A stretch of 64,000 nucleotides of DNA from Phoronis australis (lineage: Eukaryota; Phoronida; Phoronidae): the NCBI GenBank assembly GCA_002633005.1, contig NMRA01000326.1:233215-297214 (forward strand), read 5' to 3'. The position numbers were made by a program, and so were the translations under genes. Positions 38,731-50,500 of this stretch are shown here, piece after piece. Positions within the stretch are counted from its first letter, which is position 1. Each line of letters opens with the position of its first letter. The notes under the pieces are model-generated. The model saw only the letters and a program-made list of their open reading frames with translations, was not told the DNA's origin and ran no database searches.

Positions 38731-39801
38731 GTCCGTGAAAAAATTCCTCGTCACCACTGCTGTATGAACAATGTCTCCGTTACTCACATCACTACTGTCA
38801 ATGTGATATAGGTCGCCGATTCCAGTCATTTTCAGATTAATACAAACTAAAGAATCCCTAAATCCAACGTATTTGGGTTCTCTAACAAGCTAGTTTGTCG
38901 TAGAAAACTCGTCCATGGGAAGTGTTGACGACAATTTCAGAAAAACAGCCTGAAAACAAATATAGTACTGATCCTCACACTAAACTCAACGCAGAGCCAA
39001 ATTGGCGCGAAATTCTTGCCTTCCAAAACGTCATTTCCGGAGTAGAGGACGAGTAATTAATTAAATTACGAAAAATTACAATTTAGTGTAAAATATGTCT
39101 TGGGTAACCAATGAACCTTATTTTTGCTAAAAACGACATGAAAAAGGGTTGCCTTCGCCTTTAACACCCTTGTAGTCTTTCTTCGAATACCACGTGACTT
39201 CCTCATGTCAAAAAGTAGCCGTTGTGCATTCCAGCACTCAAGAAAATCACTCATTGCCAAATCTTGACAAAAAAGAGGAAACCCCCCAAATAACAGGAAA
39301 CGTGAGAAAAGGTAGAAAAACTGTTGGAAGGCCAGTGTGACAAAATAAGAAAACCACTTGATATGATACAACGGGGGCGTAATTTAAATGGTACAGCCGT
39401 AACAGCACAAGAGGACAACGCGTCACTTGTGAAACAGCAGAAACGCGTCACAAATATTAAATGGAATCGAACAGTAATGTGTAGGTTAAACTTTGCGAAA
39501 TATCCGCTTGCGAAATCAGTTTTATGGATTTCTGTTTAACGTAATATCCGAAGGTCTCTTTCACGGACTCATTGACAAACACTTAACCTACCTCATTTTG
39601 TAATTATGTGCCTGAACGATAACTTGTTTGCTTAAGTTGTGTGCACAAACTAAAAGCGCCATTTTAAGTTTTGTAAGAAATTTAATGACTATTGCAAAAT
39701 ATTTGATTGCAAGTGAGCAATACAACGGATTCCCTGAAGCACTTTAATGCAAACCTGCTGTAAACTACCATCGGCCAAATAGGTGAACAGTACACAGTTA
39801 A

Positions 39802-41126
39802 AATTACGTGAGTAAGTACATTCTTGCTAGAGGCGTAAAGTAATTATTTGCCGCGTACAGTAATTATTTGTGATGTAAAGTAATTATTCGAGACGTAAAG
39901 TAATTGTTTACCGCGCAATATACGCGGCGTAAAGTAGTTTTTTTTGCGGTTTAAAATAATTAGTTGTGACGTTTAGTAATTATTTATTGCTTAAAGTAAT
40001 GAATTGTGGCGTAAAGTAAGTTTTAGCACCACAGATAATTACCTCACACCGTAATGTAATAATTACTTAACGCCGTAAAGTAATTCTTAACTCATCCAAA
40101 AACTCGCTCAAGTCTGCTTTACAATCGACGCATCCGCTCTACATTGAGGGAGCACATTTTTCACTTGGGTTTGTCTACCAGAATACATGCCAATGTCAAA
40201 AAAGGTGTGCAAAAAGGAAGTGTTTGAGTCATTTCACATCACAAGCCCTACATATGAGCATAGAAACTATATTCCTTCGTGTATTTTTGACCTTTTTACT
40301 CTTACTGAAAAGCAAAATAGACTAAGAAAAACGGAGCAAAAATACAAAATAGGCACTTTTCACCTCAAAATCACCACTTTGCTGTCGATGCACGACTAAA
40401 GTCAATAATACATTCTGAAAGCAAATTTCCTACCGACTGCAAAATAGGGTCCAAAAGTACTGTCAATCAACTAGTTTTTTTGCAGATCTGCCTTGTTCGA
40501 GGGCTATCTGAAATCGTAGTCAATTTTGTTTTCGCTACCCAACAATGCACAAGTGCCACAGGATGCTGCCATCTTGAAGAAGAATGAAGCTACAGCCCCC
40601 CAAGTGGTCGTTTTTCATTCGCATTATGTTCACAAATACAAACGAACCACATCCACTGAGAATTCATGCAGTGTCTACCAAATAAGGCCCCCAAGCCAGG
40701 ACCACCCCAAGATTTTAACATTTTGGGAACGCAAATTGGCCGCGTCAGCAGTCTTAATTGTTCAGGGTCACCTGGCTATCGAAAACAAAAACATGGCAAA
40801 GGCAGAGGGCATCCATAATGGTACAAATTGTGACACATTTTTATCTGTATGATGATTGGCCGAGTTTAGAAATACTTTGGGGCCTAAAGTAATTAATACT
40901 TTATGCCGTCAACAATTACTTTACGCCGCAAATAATTGTTTTAGGTCACTCTACGCTGCCAATAATTACTTTACACAGCAAACATTTACTTTACGCCTTA
41001 AAAAGTTACTTTACGCCGCAAATAATTACTTTACACCGCATATATTTACTTTACGGCGTAAAAAGTTACTTTACGTTCCAAATACTTACTTTACACATGT
41101 AATAAGAGTCAACTTAGGCACGTAAT
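39802..41126. mobile_element. TTAA-flanked element with ~20-bp iterations at both ends
   Basis: Ends read AATTACGTGAGTAAG on the left and CTTAGGCACGTAAT on the right, with TTAA outside each. Next to each end is a run of ~20-bp units with core GCGTAAAGTAATTATT (39831-40090), inverted on the right (40875-41100). The interior (40090-40860) contains short open frames but no domain I recognise. The right edge lies about 100 bases before the channel start codon. Confidence 0.65.
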
Positions 41127-41225
41127 TTAACGGCGTATGGTTAACTCATTTTTACCGGGCCAACAGACATACACGTGACTAATGTGTGTCGGTAGCTCGC
41201 CGTATCAAACGTTGTAGGTCAAACA

Positions 41226-41464
41226 ATGTCGAAAGGAGTCAAGACATCTGGCGGCGTCTGGGCGACCAACGTGTTCAACAGTGGGCAACATGACAACACG
41301 CTGTACCGTCAACATGTGGAAGCAAAACAAGATATCACGGCGGATATTGATCAGCCAAACACAGGGCTGTCTATTGTTAAAGACGGAATACAAAAGTACG
41401 CAGAAGACAGTTCGCTACACGGTGTGCAGTATTTTGGGGGAGCAAAATATAACCCAGTACGAAG
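41226..41464 (+). CDS. channel exon 1: N-terminus and His-Gly motif
   Basis: This exon encodes residues 1-79 plus two bases of Arg80. The acidic-rich cytoplasmic N-terminus ends in YAEDSSLHGVQYF, the conserved DEG/ENaC gating region, followed by NPVR. The donor reads GAAG|GTATGT. The split codon AG|A joins to exon 2 and gives RRLIW, a typical family sequence at the start of TM1, which is strong evidence that the two exons belong together. Confidence 0.9.
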
Positions 41465-44400
41465 GTATGTCAACCTACCGACCGGAAGTTGAAGGCATAA
41501 TAAATTTAGCATGCCATCACATGATGGCTGATGACCGGATGTGCGCAATAAAGTAGTCACTTTTGAAACAGGGAGGCCTCGACGGAAGTCCACACAACTA
41601 TTATTTGTTATTACAAACTGTAGGACATTTAATTTCAGAGTACTTACACATCTGAAACCCGTTTTTCAAAAGGTAGCATGTCTGCTAGTAGCCCACGGTT
41701 GTAACTTCGATTTTGATTTGTACACAGATCGTTAACATGGCTTGGTCGAGAAGGCGGGCGTTGAGACTGGATACATTTGCTTTGTTAAGACGGACACGTA
41801 CATGTACACTAAAGCGCAAGTTACCCCCGTTACAACGTGCGCCAGTTTAAGTGACTAGCAGACTAGCTTATACATGTAGATAAAATTTAAACTACACCGA
41901 GGTTGCTCAACATTTTGCGCAATCTACCTACCTCACTTCAAGGGCATATGTGGATAGCAAACTGAGAGATAATTGTTTATATCTAGTTTCTTGCAAACCA
42001 AGCAAGGTATCGCAAAATCACACAGCTGAAAATGTGCGTTTCGCGAGTATACCTGAAGCTCAGTCTATCCCAACATTAAACCTAGACGCAAGATTTAAAT
42101 GAGTATTTTTGTCTTGTGCTCCATACAACAATTTACAAGCGCATTTTTTCGTGCCATTTCAGACAAGTACGTAGTGTTTCAACACTTTCCTGGTCTTGTT
42201 AATGGGATAATTCCTTGTACAAGTTATCTCTATTCTGTACAGCATGCCAAGCAATTATGTGGCAGAAGCGTTACTCAGTTAACGCGGAGTGGAAATGAAT
42301 GACACTATTTCTGGCCTAAACTACTAAAACTGCTACGACGAGCAAAATTAAAGTTTTGCCATTTGGTAAAATACTGACGGCATTTTAAATACAATTTAAC
42401 ACTGATTAAAGTTTAGTTAAGCCATTTCCAAAACACAAGGAAAATTCTTCACGTGACCTTTTACTACGTCACATGCAGACAATGTTTCAGCTGGTAAAGG
42501 GTTACTATAACAATGGTTCTTCGCTAGAAGACGGCGATCCCTCTGAATGCCGTCAATCGGGTCTGTGTTTTTTTGTTATTAGAACCTTTCAAAAAGTAGA
42601 TGTTTCATCCACATACGGTGAATAATCATCCAAAACGTTCTCACTCCCGCTGTCAGATTCTTTCTAACACTGAGAAAATAATGAAGTATTGGCGGAATAA
42701 ATCTCTTTTATTCCATCCTCTTGTTTACGTTACAAAACTACGTTTGAAAATCTATCTGATCAATATACCGCCGGATTATTTATGATATAGTTTCACTCAC
42801 CAGTTTAAGTTATTGTTAACGATCACTAGTGAAGAGTGTGCAAGTAGGACTTGAAGTCTTTTAAGACTTAGAAGTCGTTATCCACAAGACGATCCCCATA
42901 TGTAAGGATGATGTATAGCATTGTAGTAAAACTGCATATTTCAGATTAATATGGTTCCTGATGTTTGTTGGAAGTTTCACATTCCTCGTTATCAATGTAA
43001 GTGACGCTTATCAAACTCTAATGAGGAAACCCGTGCAGACAAAGCTAAGTGTCGAATACACGAAAACTGCCAGATTTCCGACAGTTACCCTCTGCAACTT
43101 CAACAAATTCCGCGGCATCTATGTATGGACACAACCTGCCTTGATGGAAATTCTGCGCTACCTTTATCCGTTATCGGAAGAGGATCGAAAGTTGCAGCTT
43201 AACTGGGAGGACCCTAAATATGCTCCTTTCATAAACGGTTCGACCTATTTGGATTTCGCCAAAATAGCCGGCCACCAGCTTCGTGATTCAATTTACTTTG
43301 CTAGGTTCAAAGGCATGAATCTTGACATTCAGAAGGAATTCAAGCAGGTCGTCACGGATTTTGGGCTTTGTTTTCAATTCAATTCGAACGGCACGTGGAA
43401 CACATCCCGGAGCGGCACTAACAATGGTCTGTGGATTCAAATGAATGCTGAGCATTATATGTACTTTTATGGAGACTCTAACTCGGCCGGGTTTAAGGTG
43501 AGTAATGGCAGATTAGTTACGGTCTTACACACACCTAGTTTGGTGAAGGTGAAATTACAAACTGTAGTGCGGAATCGAGTATGTGGCAATGGACCTTTCC
43601 CTTAAACTACTCACCATGTTTGTGTTTATGTGCGCGCGTGCGCGTGTGTTCGCGTGCGTGTGACTGTGTATGTGCCAACAATACCCGGTTTTAAAGATTA
43701 CGGAAATAACCGAATCTTAGGGAGCGCCACAATGTAGTCACGTGATCAAGGGAGAATGTCACCAAAAACAACGTATTTTGTTTCAATTTAGATCGAGTAG
43801 GTCCACTCGATAATAGCAAGTTTGGTTCTTTTACCTGACACCAGACGGCAGACGAGGTGCTGAAAATAGCGAATGACGTCACAAGTTCTACCAGAGTCTG
43901 TTCAGCAGTTCACAACAGGCTTACCCTGGGGTCAGCTTATCGCTTTACTTCATCACTTTACACCAATAAGTCATCAAAATTGGATGCCAAATCTTTACAA
44001 AAAATTCAGTTTTTAAACAAACGAGTTTTTTATTTCGTTGTTACTGATTTATAGAAAGTTTGAACGTACCGTAGCATACGAAGTCAGGCGTGGGAAGTTT
44101 GGATCTGTTCGGTGATAAATTAGAATTATTCTTCAGTGAAATACAGGTAGGAGAGCATAGCCGTGTGTCCTAATTTTACACTTGCCACTTGTTCCAGTTC
44201 TAAACACAAAAAACGCTTGTTGTAACCCACTGGCTCGGAACCTGATTGAGCACGTCATCGGCAGCCAGAGTGGAGACATCACGAACATAGACCAGCGGGG
44301 TTAGTCGGCTACCAAAATTGAAAATTGAACTTCCAGTCACTAAAATACTACACTAGTGAACCAAAGAAATTACGCGCACGTGAATACAAAAAAACGCCGC

Positions 44401-44502
44401 AAAATTGCAAATCTACTTACTCGTCGGGGGCCGCGAAGCCAGGTTCCCCTTCCAAAGAACCGTGTAGGACAAAGTTGTACAATGACAATGATTCGAATAA
44501 TG

Positions 44503-44560
<58 letters not shown>

Positions 44561-47500
44561 ATTAAATAAAGATTCCCTAACGTCTGACCATAGAATATAA
44601 AATCGAGTTATTGTTTCACAACAGCTTTCTGTCAGCAAACACTTAATTTGTATGCGCTCACACGACATTGGATGCTCGGCCAAATAATATTGTCAAAGTT
44701 ATTCCATCTGAAGCCGGTAACGCAGTATGATTTACATGTTTTTATTGTTGGTTTCTCAAAACATTTACACCCACCAACACTCCAAAGGCATTGCAAATTG
44801 TATGCACTGAGACAGTCTTTCGAGACACTTTGTTTCAGTTTTACTAAACATTGATTAGGGTGAGAATAACTCATTTTAAATCAAAACAATGCCGGACACA
44901 GACACGGAGATATTTCACGGCCTCATACTTGGTATGAACGGCGTGCCTTTTATTCTTTACTTCCTCGAACTGACTACTTCCGAAGCATTTCGGCTTCGCG
45001 ACACACACTCAGCTGAAGAATCACGGACTCCGCCGCGTCGTGTACATGTACTCACCTTCCTGACAGGTTAACGTGACACCTCTCCGCGAGGTGAGATCGA
45101 CCGCATGCAGTGCGAGGTGATGTGGATATAGACCGATTAAGACGGTAACAAAAATGAAATTAATCGGGTGGCATTCTCCTTCAATTCGCTATTTTTCATG
45201 TCACATAAAAGAGATAATTTGGTCTGTTTAGATAAGCAACCCAACTCAAATTTTGTGTATGTTTACCTTGTACTCTGGATAGAAGACGAGCTTCAAAACA
45301 CCTCATCGAACAATATTTTACATCTGCATTAATGTTTCTAGTAAATGCTAATTTCATGGTTATAACTTCTGACAGATCGCAGTATACACAGTAGGTAGCA
45401 GTTATCACTCACGGCCAATATTGCATCAGATGACCAGGTTATGTGTAGAAACCTATGAAAGCATTAAATTTCACTTGCGGTGACCGGCAGCCCATGTTAC
45501 ACCTATGCTGAACAATATTGGCCGTCCGTTTCTCGAATAGTCGACAGGAAGAAACGTAGAGTGCGTTTGTCATTTAGTTTTTGGTGCTGACGGTCATTTC
45601 CAAGGACTGCTTCCCCACAAATTGTCTTTTTAAGACTTTGCAACTCATAATTACACCGCCATTAGAAGTACACTCCGAAATGATTCTCATATTTGCTTTT
45701 GTAACAGTGTGTTCTTGACACTTTGAAGGTGGCTTTGCACAACTTCGACGAAGAACCACTTGTCAACGAACTGGGTTTCGCCATCAGTCCTGGACAAGAA
45801 TCATTTGTTTCAGCACAGATAAAAGAGGTTTGTGAAGCCTACGAAAAATGAGCGCAAATTCAAACCTTTCCTTCGAAATGTTTCGAGTTTCGTTGTGTTC
45901 ACTGCCCGTTATTATTTACGGCGGCATGCTGCGACGAGTTAAAGTAAATTCACAGTGTCAACGGTAATAAAGTAAGCATTTCATTACCCGACTCACTAAT
46001 TGCTAAACAATAGGGCTAGTCACTTCAGTCTCCAGCAGCCGATTTCATAAAGGCAGTTTAACAAAACCAGGTTTAAGATTTAAACCTGGTCTTTCTAAAC
46101 CTGGTCTAATTTTAGACCTAACTTGCATTTCACCAACATGGTTTAAAAGTTTGAAAATCTGGTTTTCTTAGACCATATACCTGGTTTAGTAAAACCAGGT
46201 TTAAAGTATCCAAGCCACCCTACTGTGTTGATCCGGATTAACACATCAAAGAAACTATAGAAGTACTTCAATGAAACCTTGATCACGTGGGTACACCATG
46301 GCACACAGCAGTAGAATCAGTGCAGAAATTTGCGAGAAAGAGCTAAAAGCTTTTCTCACGAGGATAAATGTTCCCTTCGATAACTGATCAGAGAAAAAGC
46401 CAATGTCATAGTCGAGAACAAGAAAATTTGCCAAAGAGGGGGGGCACAGGGGCGGATCCAGGATTTTTAGTTTTGGGGGGCCAGGACAGACTATTAACCA
46501 AGATTTTACCCGTCAGACATTCGCACCCCCGAACTGCCAAATGCAATCTGGGATAATTTTAGGGGGCATGGCCCCCAACTAAATCCGCCACTCGGGCAGG
46601 ACCCCAACCCGGCAACCTTAAATCCGGGACCAATTGTGATGGAACTCGGTCAGAATAATCCTTAGATGCCTTTTTAGTCATACGCGTAGCGCTTGCGACG
46701 ATGACACTGTGCTCGAACCGTCATATTCTGAGGAATCCAAAGGATACTCTTCAGTACGTAATGGTCTAAATGTACGTATACTTGGGCGGATCCACGGGGT
46801 CCCGTCCCCCTTTTTCCTTTTTAGTGATATCATATATGTAATTTTCAAATTGTTGACGCAGACCCTCTTTTTAAAAATCCTTGATCCGACCCCTCCCCTT
46901 TAAAAATTCTTGGTCTCCCCTGTTACGTTTGATCGTGTGTCGTCCTAAAACTGAACATTGGAAATAGTCCGTTCCCCCTCTAAAACTGCGTCATAAATGC
47001 AAACCACAGCATCATCCAGTTGCACCAAAATCGCACACGTCTGCCATATTTAACAGTATTAAACCTGAGTCTGATCAAGTCAAAAGTTAAACCTGGTTTA
47101 AGACCTTAATACAGGTCTGAGTAATATATACCTCGTTGGTGCAATGAAAACTGACTTAGACCAGGTTTAAACTGGGGTTAAACCAGGTTTTACTATACCA
47201 CTGCTCTAGAAGTTAAACTACCTTTATGAAATGCAGATTATCTTTAAACCATGTCTAACTCCAGTTTAAACCAATTTAACTTAAACCACCTTTATGAAAT
47301 CGGCTGCAGAAATCCAACCATTTACCTGTTATTTGTGATTCGAGCTCAAATGCTCCCAAAATCTGTTTTTTCCGGCACACAGATATTCCAGATTTCGACT
47401 AAAACCAACGAAAGTTTACCCTTTATTTCGGTTTTTGGTAAAGCTTACAAGCTCACTTTGTCATACAGCTAGTGCCCACGACAGCTGTTAACTTTGCCAT

Positions 47501-50500
47501 TGCTTTTGTATCACAAATCACACTATTCGCTTTGAAAGCACCCGTGTTCCTCGTAAAATCGGGATCCTCAATGGTTGGCTAGTGAAAACACTTTAAGTGG
47601 ATATAATAATTCTGCGTTCCATCAAACTGGTTTCTACTTGTTCCTTACTCAGATGAAAAGTGATTTATTTATTTTTCAAAGAACTGACAGTTCGCAGTCA
47701 GAGGTACTATAGAATAGTACGCACGAGAATCGCATCTTACACGCGAACCACATAAGAACATGTGAATCATGCATTTGAACCCATAAAACATGCATACGAA
47801 CCCAAAAATAACGTATAACAGGAGCAAAAATCATGCCCGCGAACCACAAAAATCATAGATATGAACACAAAATCATACATATCAAACATTAAACAAGTGG
47901 TTCATGCGTACATGTATGATTCTACGGTACCTCTGTCACTGCTCGAGACCGTGCTCAGCAAATAAAATGACGCAACGTGACACGTCAAATAGTCTCCGAC
48001 ATTATGACGAACAGTTAGTTCTTCCACTCCCAGAAAGCATACATATTTTGATCATGGAAGAACTTGAGGTTATTGTTATATCGGTAAGCTGTCTGTAACT
48101 TTTTCAAAAGCGCGCCAGTTCCAAGATCATAATAAGCCAGCCGCACTTCCCTAGATTAAGTTATATTATTAGAATTTTAAGATAAGCTCTATTAATATGA
48201 ACAATCTAAGACAAGAAATGTTAAGTAAATTGCCGTCATAAGTCACACCTCATGTCTGCCCTTGGGTTTGCCTATTGTTTAGTATGACGTCACTGCGAAA
48301 TTTTATGTCGCGCTCTATTAATCGCCAAAACAACAAAAGCTCAACATTTGTCAAATCATACAATGTCTTGTTTGAAATAAGATTGTGCAAATGTTAGTCA
48401 ATGTCTAAAAATAACGTCTATTTCACGTTTTTTTTTTGCCAGCTGTGACAAACTATTTCCAAAACAATTTTTTTGGATTAAAAGTTTAACTCCTAGAACG
48501 AGGTTTAGCAGCAGCTCACTGTCGGCGTTATTGCCGGGACATCTTGACACACGTGACAGCTTACCAGATCCTACTGAGGTAGGGTAACTTGTTCAAAGAT
48601 AACTTGCCCCAGCTCAAGTCGCAGCGTGGACGCAGACATGCAGACAAGGCGGAAGTCATTTTTACAACTTGACCAATTTGATTACCGTAAGAGGCCAGAA
48701 TCGAAAGACGTTTTGAGAGAAAGCATGGGGTTACTGACATTTTTTAACGGCGTTGGTTTACGACGTATATAAAATCAATTGAATGACGTAAGAACTATAT
48801 TGTCTCAGTAATCAGTACTGAAACAAAGATAACGAAAACATACTTAACAAGACTAAACACACACTAAAGGTTAGACGTCACAATAATAAGTGATCGGAAT
48901 TAGCAATCATTTGTTGAAAAATCAACACATGAAAACTTTAAGGTTATATAGTACTCTAGAAACATGCTTAAAGTTGCCTAACTTTAAAAAGCGATATCTC
49001 AGAAATGCCAGGCTTTAGCAACAGTTCTCCAAAACATTCCCAGAAATTGTTTTTAAAAATGTTCCACTTTTACAAGAAGGGTCTATCAAAATAAGACTCG
49101 TATGATTTTACGGAAATATTAAAGTTCTATGAAACGAAAATGAAACGATAATTTTCAAAACTGTAGCAGCTCTCTTGTCTACATCAATGAAATTTGGCCT
49201 TTGTTACTGATGAAGTTGTTGAAAGTGCCAATACCTTTTTCCTTAAATGTTACTAGAAAGACATGGTCACGTGTCCCAATTAATGACCTATTACCATTAA
49301 GTCAAAAACAAATTCTAAATTCACTCTACTTTCAGGAACATACTACTTTATTGAGTTTAAATGCAGAGACTTTTCGTTGAAGTTGATCAGGATTACACAA
49401 TGTCTACACTGTGGTTATGTATAATATAGTGAATTTCAACAATTCTTGACGCTGTGTGTGTCTATATGATGGCGTTAAGATATATACTAACGTAGACATT
49501 ATAATATGGAATCACTAACAATTTCAGATCAAGTCTCTACCTCCGCCGTATGAGGGCGGTAAATGCAAAAACACCACCAAGGAAAACTTCGTAAATCATC
49601 TGGCGTATTATGAAACCTATAGCATGACTGGGTGTAGAAGAGAATGTCGTACCAACTACACAGTTAAGAGATGTGGCTGTAAATACATATACGATCCAGG
49701 TAAGCCAAACCATCAAAACCCGTTTTGAGTGTATATGCTCAGATTAAACGCTGTGAGTCAACGTAGGACTTAGCTGCTGGGCAAGGCATGATACAGACAC
49801 ATCACTGCCGGAAGAGGCATGGTATACATGTAGATACTGGTGGGCGGGCGTGATATAGATATATTACTGTTGGTTCACGGGAGATGTCCGCAGCCGCGGA
49901 AAGCTCATAAACACGGAATACTTAAAATATGTAATACACCGAAAGGATACTTAAACGATTGTTTAACATTTCACATTAAATTTAACTCGAGCAGTATTTC
50001 TCCATAAGGGTGACCAGTGTTTGTTCGAAAACCGTGTTCTATTACCATACAGAAGAGGGTTCACTAAATTAAAGACTAAGCTAACAAGCGATTTTCAGTG
50101 ATATGCTTAGAGCATGGCCAAAACAATTACAATATGTTCATTATTGAGCATTCACCAATTGAATAGATCTATAATCCTCCGCACTGTCTACTTTTTTGCA
50201 GGTCCAGCTCGTGTATGTGATGCCCCAGAAATGGGCTGTTATCGGCAGGCTGATGGTGAGTTAAGTGTATATTGAGATTTTGCACTCAGTTTTGCTATGT
50301 TGTAACGGGTTTATCGTAGATATGAAGTAATGTCTTCTTAAAAAATACGTGGCTGTTGTATTTTAGGAGAATTTTGAATGAAGACGTTTTGTTTTTCTTT
50401 GTATCATTTTCAGGACGAAATTATGAGTAACCTTAACGAAATGTCAAAATTTGGCTAAATTCGTATCATCAATCACAAAAATGGCTGGTCGGAATTCAGA

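Larger units (their letters stand above)
37665..39160 (+). mobile_element. second TTAA element with THAP domain and transposase-like segment
   Basis: Inverted ends of about 165 bp (37665-37830 and 38998-39160) begin AAGCGAAGG and are roughly 85-90% alike by eye. TTAA lies at both edges (37661-37664 and 39161-39164). Inside, on the + strand, are a THAP domain and a following conserved segment. This is a different family from the GGAGAATGCC elements but has the same insertion site and THAP association, so Kolobok is the likely superfamily. The remainder of a transposase is missing. Confidence 0.78.

Noticed and set aside
39831-41100. CRISPR-like regularly spaced repeats
   Set aside because: The ~20-bp units are tandem and degenerate without unique spacers, and they lie at the inverted ends of a transposon in animal DNA.
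42600-42785. 61-residue frame upstream of channel exon 2
   Set aside because: It lies in intron 1; the real N-terminal exon is at 41226, and its phase and sequence fit exactly.
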